This document shows, in pieces, positions 23,038 to 30,311 of a stretch of 64,000 nt of DNA. The first letter of the stretch is position 1; each line of letters starts with the position of its first letter. This DNA comes from Amycolatopsis mongoliensis (GTDB lineage: Bacteria; Actinomycetota; Actinomycetes; Mycobacteriales; Pseudonocardiaceae), in NCBI RefSeq assembly GCF_030285665.1, contig NZ_CP127295.1:558001-622000 (forward strand), given 5' to 3'. Below the pieces are notes generated by a model that worked only from the letters and a program-made list of their open reading frames with translations, had not been told where the DNA came from and did no database searches. The position numbers and the translations under genes were made by a program.

Positions 23038-25566
23038 TCAGGCCAGGACGACGCGCGCCAGTTCGGCCGGGGCCGCCAGCAGGCCGTGCTTCGGGAGCAC
23101 CCGCACCGTGTAGCCGATCGAGCCCGGCCGCGGCAGCTTCAGCCGCGCCGCGAACGCGCCGATGCCGTCCGCCGTCATCGGGACCGTGACCGTGTCGCGC
23201 AGCTCGTCGTCGTCGCCGACCTGCCCGACCACCGCCTGGATGTCCACTTCGGACGGATCGAGCCCGGCCAGGTCGATGCGCGCCCGGATCGTCACCTCCG
23301 TGCCGACGACCAGCGGCTCGGTCGCCTCCACCAGCAGCTCCGAGTCGAAGATCCGCAGCCGCGGCCACGACACCTCGAGCTTGGTGCGGTAGTCCGCCAG
23401 CGACAGCGCACCGCGGTAGCCGTCGCCGGTCGCCGCCGCGACCATCCGCGACGCCGGCAGGTAGCCGTTGTCGACGTACTCGCGGACCATCCGGGACGCC
23501 TGGACCCGTGGGCCGAGCGTTTCCAGCGTGTGCCACACCATCGACAGCCAGCCGGTGGGCACGCCGTCGGGGGAACGGTCGTAGAACAGCGGCGCGATCT
23601 GCTGGCCGAGCAGCTCGTACAGCGCCGCGGCCTCCAGGTCGTCGCGGCGCAGCGGGTCGGTGACGCCGTCCGCGGTCGGGATCGCCCAGCCGTTGCTGCC
23701 GTCGTAGCACTCGTCCCACCAGCCGTCGCGGATCGACAGGTTGAGGCCGCCGTTGAGCGCCGACTTCATGCCCGACGTCCCGCACGCCTCCAGGGGCCGC
23801 ACCGGGTTGTTCAGCCAGACGTCGCAGCCGCGGTAGAGGTACCGGGCCATCGACATGCCGTAGTCCGGCAGGAAGACGATCCGGTGCCGCACGTCCGCGC
23901 CGTCGACGAACCGGACGATCTGCTGGATCAGCTGCTTGCCGTTCTCGTCGGCCGGGTGCGACTTCCCGGCGACGACGACCTGGATCGGGCGGTCTTCGTC
24001 GAGCAGCAGCGTGCGCAGCCGCTCGGGGTCGCGCAGCATCAGCGTCAGCCGCTTGTACGTCGGGACGCGGCGGGCGAACCCGACGGTCAGCACGTCCGGG
24101 TCGAACACCGAGTCCACCCAGCCCAGCTCCAGCGGCGACGCGCCGCGCTGCAGCCAGGCCGCGCGCACCCGGCGCCGCACCTCGAAGACCAGCTTCTCGC
24201 GCAGCTCGCGCCGCAGGCCCCACAGCTGCGCGTCGGAGACGCCGTCGCGCAGCGGCCCGTCGCCGGTGTCGAGGCCCCATTCGCGCCCGAGCAGCGTGCT
24301 CAGCTCACGGGCCACCCACGTCGGGCCGTGCACGCCGTTGGTCACCGACGAGATCGGGACCTCGTCGTGGTCGAACCCGGGCCACAGCCGGGAGAACATC
24401 TTCCGCGTGACGCGCCCGTGCAGCTGGGAGACGCCGTTCGCGCGCTGCGCCAGCCGCAGGCCCATGTGCGCCATGTTGAACAGGCCGGGGTTGTCCTCGG
24501 CACCGAGCGCGAGCACGCGCCGCGGGTCGATGTCGGGCACCAGCCTGCCGTCGGCGAAGTAGCGCTGCACCAGGTCCACCGGGAACCGGTCGATGCCCGC
24601 GCTGACCGGGGTGTGCGTGGTGAACAGCGTCCCGGCGCGGACCGCGGGCATGGCCTCGTCGAACGCGAGGCCGTCGGCCTGCACGATTTCGCGGGCGCGT
24701 TCGAGGCCCAGGAACCCCGCGTGCCCCTCGTTCGTGTGAAACACCATCGGCTGCGGGTGGCCGGTGATCTCGCAGTACTTGCGGACCGCGCGGAACCCGC
24801 CGATGCCGGCCAGGATCTCCTGCCGCAGCCGGTGGTCGGCGTCGCCGCCGTAGAGCCGGTCGGTGACGCCGCGCAGGTCGTCGTCGTTGGCCTCGGTGTC
24901 GGTGTCGAGCAGCAGCAGCGGCACCCGCCCGACGCGGGCCTGCCAGATCTGCGCGCACAGCTCGCGCCCGCCCGGCATCGCCACGCCGATCAGCACCGGG
25001 CGGCCACCGACGGTCAGCAGCTCGAGGGGGAACGCGTTCGGGTCGATCACGGGGTAGTGCTCGACCTGCCAGCCGTCGAGCGAGAGCGACTGCCGGAAGT
25101 AGCCGTTGCGGTAGAGCAGCCCGACGCCGACCATCGGCACGCCCAGGTCGGACGCGGCCTTGAGGTGGTCGCCGGCCAGCACGCCGAGACCGCCGGAGTA
25201 GTTCGGCAGCGCCTCGGTGACGCCGAACTCCATGGAGAAGTAGGCGACCGCCGGTGGCAGGTCCGCGTCGTCGCGCTGCTGGTACCAGCGCGGCTCGGAC
25301 AGGTAGTTCTCCAGGTCCTCGGCCGCGGCCCGGGCGCGGCCGAGGAAGTCGTCGTCGACGGCGAGCTCGTCCAGCCGCGACGGCGGCAGCGCGGTGAGCA
25401 TCCGCAGCGGGTCGCGCACGGCGTCGAACAGCTCGGCGTCCATCGAGGCGAACAGGTCGCGCGTCGGCGGGTGCCACGTCCAGCGCAGGTTGGTGGCCAG
25501 TGCGCCCAGGCCGGACAGGGACTCCGGGAGACTGGCGCGGACGGTGAACCGGCGGACTGCACGCAT
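23038..25566 (-). CDS. glgP: Alpha-glucan (glycogen/maltodextrin) phosphorylase
   Basis: 842 aa from ATG 25566; the much longer open frame upstream is chance. The N-terminus has the short DUF3417 stretch of TIGR02094-type phosphorylases (LATNLRWTWHPPTRDLF). The GT35 core shows YFSMEFGVTEALPNYSGGLG, FTTHTPVSAGIDRF, and NPVRPLEACGTSGMKSALNG, whose lysine holds pyridoxal phosphate. It cleaves glucose-1-phosphate from glycogen or dextrins. The members of this subtype lack the classical allosteric sites. Divergent from the zinc protease with 132 bp between. Confidence 0.93.
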   Translation of the reverse strand: MRAVRRFTVRASLPESLSGLGALATNLRWTWHPPTRDLFASMDAELFDAVRDPLRMLTALPPSRLDELAVDDDFLGRARAAAEDLENYLSEPRWYQQRDDADLPPAVAYFSMEFGVTEALPNYSGGLGVLAGDHLKAASDLGVPMVGVGLLYRNGYFRQSLSLDGWQVEHYPVIDPNAFPLELLTVGGRPVLIGVAMPGGRELCAQIWQARVGRVPLLLLDTDTEANDDDLRGVTDRLYGGDADHRLRQEILAGIGGFRAVRKYCEITGHPQPMVFHTNEGHAGFLGLERAREIVQADGLAFDEAMPAVRAGTLFTTHTPVSAGIDRFPVDLVQRYFADGRLVPDIDPRRVLALGAEDNPGLFNMAHMGLRLAQRANGVSQLHGRVTRKMFSRLWPGFDHDEVPISSVTNGVHGPTWVARELSTLLGREWGLDTGDGPLRDGVSDAQLWGLRRELREKLVFEVRRRVRAAWLQRGASPLELGWVDSVFDPDVLTVGFARRVPTYKRLTLMLRDPERLRTLLLDEDRPIQVVVAGKSHPADENGKQLIQQIVRFVDGADVRHRIVFLPDYGMSMARYLYRGCDVWLNNPVRPLEACGTSGMKSALNGGLNLSIRDGWWDECYDGSNGWAIPTADGVTDPLRRDDLEAAALYELLGQQIAPLFYDRSPDGVPTGWLSMVWHTLETLGPRVQASRMVREYVDNGYLPASRMVAAATGDGYRGALSLADYRTKLEVSWPRLRIFDSELLVEATEPLVVGTEVTIRARIDLAGLDPSEVDIQAVVGQVGDDDELRDTVTVPMTADGIGAFAARLKLPRPGSIGYTVRVLPKHGLLAAPAELARVVLA

Positions 25567-25698
25567 GGGAAGCGACGATATCGGGCCGGGGCCCGGCCTG
25601 CGCAGGGAGTAGTTCGGGGATAACGTGCACGCTCCGCGTATGCCCTGGGTATGGTCCTGCCCGTCGGGTACCGGGTGGGCACGAGAGCGAGTGAACAG

Positions 25699-27132
25699 AT
25701 GATCCCAGGGGGAGGACGGCGCGCGCTGGTCGCGTTGCTGGCCGTCGCGGCGGTGGCCGTGAGCGGGTGCACCGGCAAGGGCGGCGCGAGCGGGGACCCG
25801 GCCAAGGACACCGGCGCCGGGTCGGTCGCCGGGCTGCCGGTGACGCACTTCGAGAGCGGCCTGAAGCCGGACGCGCCCGCGCCGGGCGTCGACGTCAAGA
25901 ACGCCGACGGCGGCGAGGACGACAAGCTCGCCACCGCCGCGATCGACGACGTCCAGACCTACTGGGGCGAGATGCTGCCGGCCAACTTCGGCCAGCAGTT
26001 CGAACCGGTGAAGTCGCTGCTGTCCTACGACTCGCAGACCGACACCGAGAAGACCGGCTGCGGCAGCGTGAAGAAGCTCGTCAACGCGTTCTACTGCTCG
26101 GTCGACGACTCGGTGGCGTGGGACCGCGGCGTACTGCTGCCGATGCTGCGCCAGCGGTTCGGGCCGATGTCGGTGGTCGTCGTGCTGGCGCACGAGTTCG
26201 GCCACGCCGTCCAGTTCCGGCTCGGCGACAAGGCCGGGATCTCCAAGACCACCCCGACCGTGGTGAAGGAGCAGCAGGCCGACTGCTTCGCGGGCGGCTA
26301 CTTCCGCTGGGTCGCCGAGGACAAGAGCAAGTTCTACCGGGTGTCGACGTCCGAAGGCCTGAACCAGGTGATGGCGGCGATGTTCCTGATCCGCGACCAG
26401 GCGGGCACCAGCGGCGCGGACCGCGGCGCGCACGGCACGGCGTTCGACCGCACCTTCGCGTTCCAGACCGGGTTCGAGAAGGGCCCGAAGGAGTGCGCGG
26501 CGATGAACGACCAGAACGTCAAGGCGCGGCTGACCGAGCGCCCGTTCGACAAGGGCGACACCGGCAAGGGCGACGCGAAGTTCAACGACCAGGCCGTCGA
26601 GCTGCTGAAGAAGAGCCTCGACGAGGCCTTCAAGGGCGCCGGCGTGGCCGCGCCGGAGATCGCCGACGGCGGCAGCTGCCAGACGACGCCGCCGGCGTCG
26701 TACTGCCCGGGCGACAACACGGTGAGCATCGACCTCGCGAAGCTGTCCGACCTGGCGCAGCCGATCGACCGCCAGGCCGAGATGCAGGGCGAGGACCCGG
26801 GCGGCATGGGTGACTTCGCGGCGTTTTCAGAGGTCGCTTCGCGGTACGCGCTGGGCATCCAGAAGGGCGTCGGCGCGTCGATCGACAACGCGAACGCGGG
26901 GCTGCGCACGGCGTGCCTGGTGGGCGCGTGGGCGGCGTTCACGAACCGGCCGGGCGACCTCCGGCTCTCGGCGGGCGACCTCGACGAGGCGATCGCGGAC
27001 CTGCTGCAGCCGGAGAGCCTGATCTCCGCCGACGTCAACGGGAAGCGCCCGGACAGCGGTTTCGACCGGGTCGAGTCCCTGCGCCGCGGGTACCTCGAAG
27101 GCTCGTCGGTCTGCTCGAAGCAGTACGCCTGA
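25699..27132 (+). CDS. Neutral zinc metallopeptidase lipoprotein (YpfJ/Zn_peptidase family)
   Basis: 477 aa from ATG 25699. Signal peptide with lipobox VAVSGC (Cys about 25), so it is anchored to the membrane outside. Zinc motif VVLAHEFGHAVQ (HExxH), with a downstream acidic ligand region (EQQADCFAGGYFRW), the pattern of PF04228 peptidases. The C-terminal half has paired cysteines (GGSCQTTPPASYCPGD) that may form a disulfide. Target unknown. A 26-bp terminator stem follows. Confidence 0.88.
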   Translation: MIPGGGRRALVALLAVAAVAVSGCTGKGGASGDPAKDTGAGSVAGLPVTHFESGLKPDAPAPGVDVKNADGGEDDKLATAAIDDVQTYWGEMLPANFGQQFEPVKSLLSYDSQTDTEKTGCGSVKKLVNAFYCSVDDSVAWDRGVLLPMLRQRFGPMSVVVVLAHEFGHAVQFRLGDKAGISKTTPTVVKEQQADCFAGGYFRWVAEDKSKFYRVSTSEGLNQVMAAMFLIRDQAGTSGADRGAHGTAFDRTFAFQTGFEKGPKECAAMNDQNVKARLTERPFDKGDTGKGDAKFNDQAVELLKKSLDEAFKGAGVAAPEIADGGSCQTTPPASYCPGDNTVSIDLAKLSDLAQPIDRQAEMQGEDPGGMGDFAAFSEVASRYALGIQKGVGASIDNANAGLRTACLVGAWAAFTNRPGDLRLSAGDLDEAIADLLQPESLISADVNGKRPDSGFDRVESLRRGYLEGSSVCSKQYA

Positions 27133-27140
27133 GTCACCTG

Positions 27141-27199
27141 AAAGCCGTGAAGGCCTCCTTACCGGCTCTTATGGCCGGCAAGGAGGCCTTCACGGCTTT
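27141..27199. terminator. Bidirectional terminator, 26-bp stem
   Basis: Arms 27141-27166 and 27174-27199 pair with a single G-U position around a 7-base loop; AAAGCCGTGAAGG at one edge mirrors CCTTCACGGCTTT at the other, giving A- and T-runs on both strands. It lies between the convergent peptidase and YbbN-like genes. Confidence 0.9.
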
Positions 27200-27202
27200 T
27201 GC

Positions 27203-28183
27203 TCAGAAGAGGGCGGAAGCGAGGTCGCGGCGGGCCTTCATGACGCGGTCGTCGGCCGGGTCGAAGAGGTCGAACAGCGCCACCAGGTGCTCCCGGACCT
27301 TGTTCCGGTCGTCGCCCGCCGTCCGGCGGACCGTGTCGATCAGGCGCTTGAAGCCCGCCTCCACGTTGTTCTCCGCGATCTCCAGGTCGGCCGCGTCGAG
27401 CTGGGCCGCCAGGTCGGACGGGTCCGCGTCGGCCTTCGCGCGCGCCTCCGGGTCGGCGTTCTCCGCACGGGCGGTGAACTTGACCTGGGCCAGGGCGTTC
27501 TTCGCCAGCTCGTTCGCCGGCTCGACGTCGAGGATGCGCTCGTACGCGGCCTGCGCGGCGGCGAAGTCACCCCGCTCGAAGGCTTCCTCCGCCTCGGTGA
27601 AGCGCGGGTCCTCGGGCTCCTCGACCGGGCCGCCGCCGTTGGCCTCGGCCTCGCGGATCGCCGGCAGCTTGTCGCGCAGGGCCTCGAGCAGCGCGTTGAT
27701 CCACTTGCGGATCTCGGGCTCGGGCAGCGCGCCGGAGAAGGCGTCGACCGGCTGGCCGGCGCCGATGGCGACGATCGTCGGGATGGACTGAGCACCGAAC
27801 AGCTGCGCGATGCGCGGGTTCGCGTCGACGTCGACCTTCGCGACGACCCAGGCGCCGCCGGACTCGGCGGCCATCCGCTCCAGCACCGGGGACAGCTGCT
27901 TGCACGGGCCGCACCACTCGGCCCACAGGTCGACGATCACCAGCTGGCGCAGGGAGCGCTCCACGACCTCGGCCTGGAAGGTGGCCTCGGTGACATCGAT
28001 CACGGCCTCGGACGAACCCGGGGCGGGCGGCGGCGGGCCGTCGCCACCGGCCGGGCCGGCGGGCGGGGCCGGCTGCCTCTGCGCCGATTCGGCGCGGGCC
28101 TTGAGCGCGGACAGGTCCACCGCGCCGGAAAGGGCGGCGGACAGGGCCGCTGACTTCGCTGCAGATCCGCGTGGTTGTGTCAC
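27203..28183 (-). CDS. Thioredoxin-TPR protein, YbbN/CnoX-like
   Basis: 326 aa from GTG 28183 (SD GGATGGAAG). After a disordered Ala/Pro-rich start (1-60) comes a thioredoxin domain with active site WAEWCGPCK (C91, C94) and cis-Pro loop SIPTIVAI, then TPR-like helices ([20 protein letters not shown]...[15 protein letters not shown]). E. coli CnoX lacks the CxxC pair; this protein keeps it, so it could act as both redox protein and co-chaperone. Monocistronic, ending at the terminator. Confidence 0.9.
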   Translation of the reverse strand: MTQPRGSAAKSAALSAALSGAVDLSALKARAESAQRQPAPPAGPAGGDGPPPPAPGSSEAVIDVTEATFQAEVVERSLRQLVIVDLWAEWCGPCKQLSPVLERMAAESGGAWVVAKVDVDANPRIAQLFGAQSIPTIVAIGAGQPVDAFSGALPEPEIRKWINALLEALRDKLPAIREAEANGGGPVEEPEDPRFTEAEEAFERGDFAAAQAAYERILDVEPANELAKNALAQVKFTARAENADPEARAKADADPSDLAAQLDAADLEIAENNVEAGFKRLIDTVRRTAGDDRNKVREHLVALFDLFDPADDRVMKARRDLASALF

Positions 28184-28274
28184 GCTTCCATCCTGGCACG
28201 CGCGCCGGAGCGTTTCACCGGGTGCCCGGCCCGTCCGCTTGGCAGGACGGCGCCGCTGGGGCAGGCTCGGCCGG

Positions 28275-28682
28275 GTGCACATCCGGCGAGACGTGAAGGT
28301 GGGCCTGTCGATCGCGGCCGCCGTCGCCTGGATCGGCGCGGTGACGCTGCTCATCGTGCACGAACCGGCCCCGGGCGCCGCTTCGCCCGCCGAGCTGCGC
28401 GACCGGCTCGCCGCGGCGCTCACCGGGCACGACGCCGACGCCTTCGCCGGCCTGCTCGACTACCCGGGGTCCGGCGGGGACGACTTCGCGAAGGACTACG
28501 TCACGGTGCTGGCGGACCACGGCGTCCACGACGTGCGCGTGGAGCTGGGCCCGGACGCCGCGGCACCCGCTCACGCCACGGTGACGGGCGCGACGGGCGA
28601 CGGCCGGCCGTTCAGCTACCCGCTGACGGTGACGACCGAAGACGGCCGCTGGACGGTCGCCTTCACCCCGCCCCTCCCCTGA
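28275..28682 (+). CDS. Membrane-anchored protein of unknown function
   Basis: 135 aa from GTG 28275. One transmembrane segment (about 9-27, [20 protein letters not shown]) is followed by an extracellular domain with the pattern of small lumazine/NTF2-like secreted domains ([21 protein letters not shown]...[21 protein letters not shown]). Family not recognised with certainty. Upstream in-frame starts exist but would overlap the YbbN promoter area. A repeat array follows directly. Confidence 0.65.
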   Translation: MHIRRDVKVGLSIAAAVAWIGAVTLLIVHEPAPGAASPAELRDRLAAALTGHDADAFAGLLDYPGSGGDDFAKDYVTVLADHGVHDVRVELGPDAAAPAHATVTGATGDGRPFSYPLTVTTEDGRWTVAFTPPLP

Positions 28683-28683
28683 C

Positions 28684-28800
28684 CCCGCGCCCCAAGGCGG
28701 CCTTGGTTGCGCTCAACGCACCGAAGGGCCCCTTGGGTGCGTTCAACGCACCGAAGGGCCCCTTGGGTGCGTTCAACGCACCGAAGGCCACCTTGGGGCG
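28684..28800. repeat. Modular hairpin repeat array: three 30-bp units inside an outer inverted repeat
   Basis: Three tandem 30-bp units start at 28711, 28741 and 28771. Their junctions form GGTGCGTTCAACGCACC, a palindrome with 8-bp arms. The outer edges pair as CGCCCCAAGGCGGCCTT near 28688 with AAGGCCACCTTGGGGCG ending at 28800 (one mismatch). It separates two convergent genes and may act as a terminator. A related array lies at 44411-44497. Confidence 0.75.
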
Positions 28801-28807
28801 CTGGGGG

Positions 28808-29110
28808 TCAGGAGTCGCGGAGGTGGGCTTCGATGCGGTCCACCTTGGCCTCGAGCTGGTCGGTGAAGCCCGGCCGGATATCCGCTTTCAGGACCAGGCC
28901 GACGCGTGCCGAGCCCTCTCCGGCGGCCTCGACCGCGCGCTTCACGACGTCCATCACTTCGTCCCACTCGCCCTCGACGTTGGTGAACATCGCATTGGTC
29001 GAGTTGGGCAGCCCGGAGTCGCGGACCACCTTCACCGCGCGGGCGACGGCTTCGCTGACTCCGCCGTCGGGCTCCCCGCCGGACGGGCTCACGCTGAACG
29101 CGACGATCAT
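28808..29110 (-). CDS. Thiamine-binding protein, MTH1187/YkoF-like (DUF77)
   Basis: 100 aa from ATG 29110 (AAGGGA 8 bases upstream). MIVAFSVSPSGG, SGLPNSTNAMFTNVEGEWDEVM and VGLVLKADIRPGFTDQLEAKV match the MTH1187 family, a ferredoxin-like fold that forms tetramers and binds thiamine or related ligands. Cytosolic. It faces the MarR gene divergently across 77 bp. Confidence 0.88.
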   Translation of the reverse strand: MIVAFSVSPSGGEPDGGVSEAVARAVKVVRDSGLPNSTNAMFTNVEGEWDEVMDVVKRAVEAAGEGSARVGLVLKADIRPGFTDQLEAKVDRIEAHLRDS

Positions 29111-29187
29111 GTCGGAAGTCCCTTCTTCGGTGTTCTTTCCGCCGGTCGTGCGACACTCGCCGGTACCCGCTGGTAACTTCGCGTGTC

Positions 29188-29688
29188 ATGAACCGTCCGC
29201 TGCCGTTCGACCCGATCGCCCGCGCGGCACAGCTCTGGGAGGCCCGGATCGGGCCCTCCGGCACCATGGCCGCGGTCACCGGCGTGATGCGGGTCCAGCA
29301 GATCATCCAGTCCGCGGTGGACGGCGCGCTCAAGCCGCACGGCCTGACCTTCGCCCGGTACGAAGCGCTGGTGCTGCTCACCTTCGCCCGCAGCGCCAGC
29401 CTGCCGATGCGGGTGATGGGCGAGCGGCTCCAGCTGCACCCCACCAGTGTCACCAACATAGTCGACCGGCTGGAGCGCGACGGGCTCGTGAAGCGCGTTC
29501 CGCACCCGACGGACCGGCGCACGACGCTCGTCGAGATCACCGACGAGGGCCGCAAGCGCCGCGAGTCCGCCACCGTCGCCGTCAACGACATCGGCTTCGG
29601 GCTGACCGGGCTCACCGAACGGCAGACCGAGCAGCTCACGGACCTGCTGACGAAGGTGCGCCGCGCGGCCGGCGACTTCACGGAATAG
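29188..29688 (+). CDS. MarR-family transcriptional regulator
   Basis: 166 aa. Winged helix: LTFARYEALVLLTFARSASL, MRVMGERLQLHPTSVTNIVDRLERDGLVKR, and the wing HPTDRRTTLVEITDEG. Long flanking helices form the dimer interface. Such regulators respond to phenolic or lipid ligands; the target here is unknown but could be the divergent thiamine-binding gene. Followed by a strong terminator. Confidence 0.9.
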   Translation: MNRPLPFDPIARAAQLWEARIGPSGTMAAVTGVMRVQQIIQSAVDGALKPHGLTFARYEALVLLTFARSASLPMRVMGERLQLHPTSVTNIVDRLERDGLVKRVPHPTDRRTTLVEITDEGRKRRESATVAVNDIGFGLTGLTERQTEQLTDLLTKVRRAAGDFTE

Positions 29689-29689
29689 C

Positions 29690-29721
29690 AGAAAGGCCCG
29701 CACCGGAGTGCGGGCCTTTCT
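29690..29721. terminator. Bidirectional terminator, 14-bp perfect stem
   Basis: AGAAAGGCCCGCAC-CGGA-GTGCGGGCCTTTCT, with A/T tracts at both feet, between the convergent MarR and DUF3817 genes. Confidence 0.9.
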
Positions 29722-29733
29722 CACCTACCGGGA

Positions 29734-30099
29734 TCAGACGGCGACCGGCTCCTGGACCTGGAACAGGCCGACACCGCCGTGGGACAGCCGCTGCGGGCCG
29801 TCGAGCTTGCCGTTGCGCAGCGCCCACTTCTCGAACAGCCACGTGAACAGCGGCGGGATGCTCGCGAGCAGGGCGAGGACCAGCGTCTTCGGGCGCCAGC
29901 CGAGCGGCTTCGCCACGGACAGGGAGACGACCACGTAGAGGACGAAGATCACGCCGTGCACCATGCCGATGACGGGCACGCCGCCCTCGCCGGAGGAGTG
30001 CACGACGTACTTGAGGAACATCCCGACAAGCAGCGCCGCCCAGGAAAGGGCTTCGGCGACTGCGGCCACGCGGAACACTAGAGCGGCCTTGCTGGACAC
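29734..30099 (-). CDS. DUF3817 integral membrane protein
   Basis: 121 aa from GTG 30099 with SD AGGAGG. Three hydrophobic segments: ALVFRVAAVAEALSWAALLVG, VIGMVHGVIFVLYVVVSLS and TLVLALLASIPPLFTWLFE, with the DUF3817 motif EALSW...VHG. Common in actinobacteria next to metabolic or MarR genes; function unknown. Confidence 0.87.
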   Translation of the reverse strand: MSSKAALVFRVAAVAEALSWAALLVGMFLKYVVHSSGEGGVPVIGMVHGVIFVLYVVVSLSVAKPLGWRPKTLVLALLASIPPLFTWLFEKWALRNGKLDGPQRLSHGGVGLFQVQEPVAV

Positions 30100-30261
30100 T
30101 TCTTCCTCCTGTGGGGTCTCACCACGTTGGTCGTGACACGAGAAAACGTCCGACGCACCGTCCAAGGCGGACTGCCTGTGGACGTCAACGGCGCTGTCGG
30201 ACGTGCTGATACCAGTGTGAGGCGTGACGGCCCTCACGGGAACACCGGGGCCCGTGACGAT

Positions 30262-30305
30262 GCTCACGGCCGTGGTCCACTGTGGTCTGAACCACGGCCG
30301 TGAGC
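30262..30305. terminator. Stem after the first GH92 gene
   Basis: Arms GCTCACGGCCGTGGT (30262-30276) and ACCACGGCCGTGAGC (30291-30305) are perfect, 15 bp, loop 14. It lies 6 bp beyond the stop of the leftward GH92 gene, with no long T-run. Confidence 0.75.
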
Positions 30306-30311
30306 GTCCGG

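Noticed and set aside
23086..25623. 845-codon open frame on the plus strand opposite glgP
   Set aside because: Its product is a low-complexity Arg/Val/Gly/His mixture typical of antisense frames in high-GC genes; the opposite strand encodes a full phosphorylase.
28684..28800. CRISPR array
   Set aside because: The 30-bp units are contiguous, with no spacers, and no cas genes are near.
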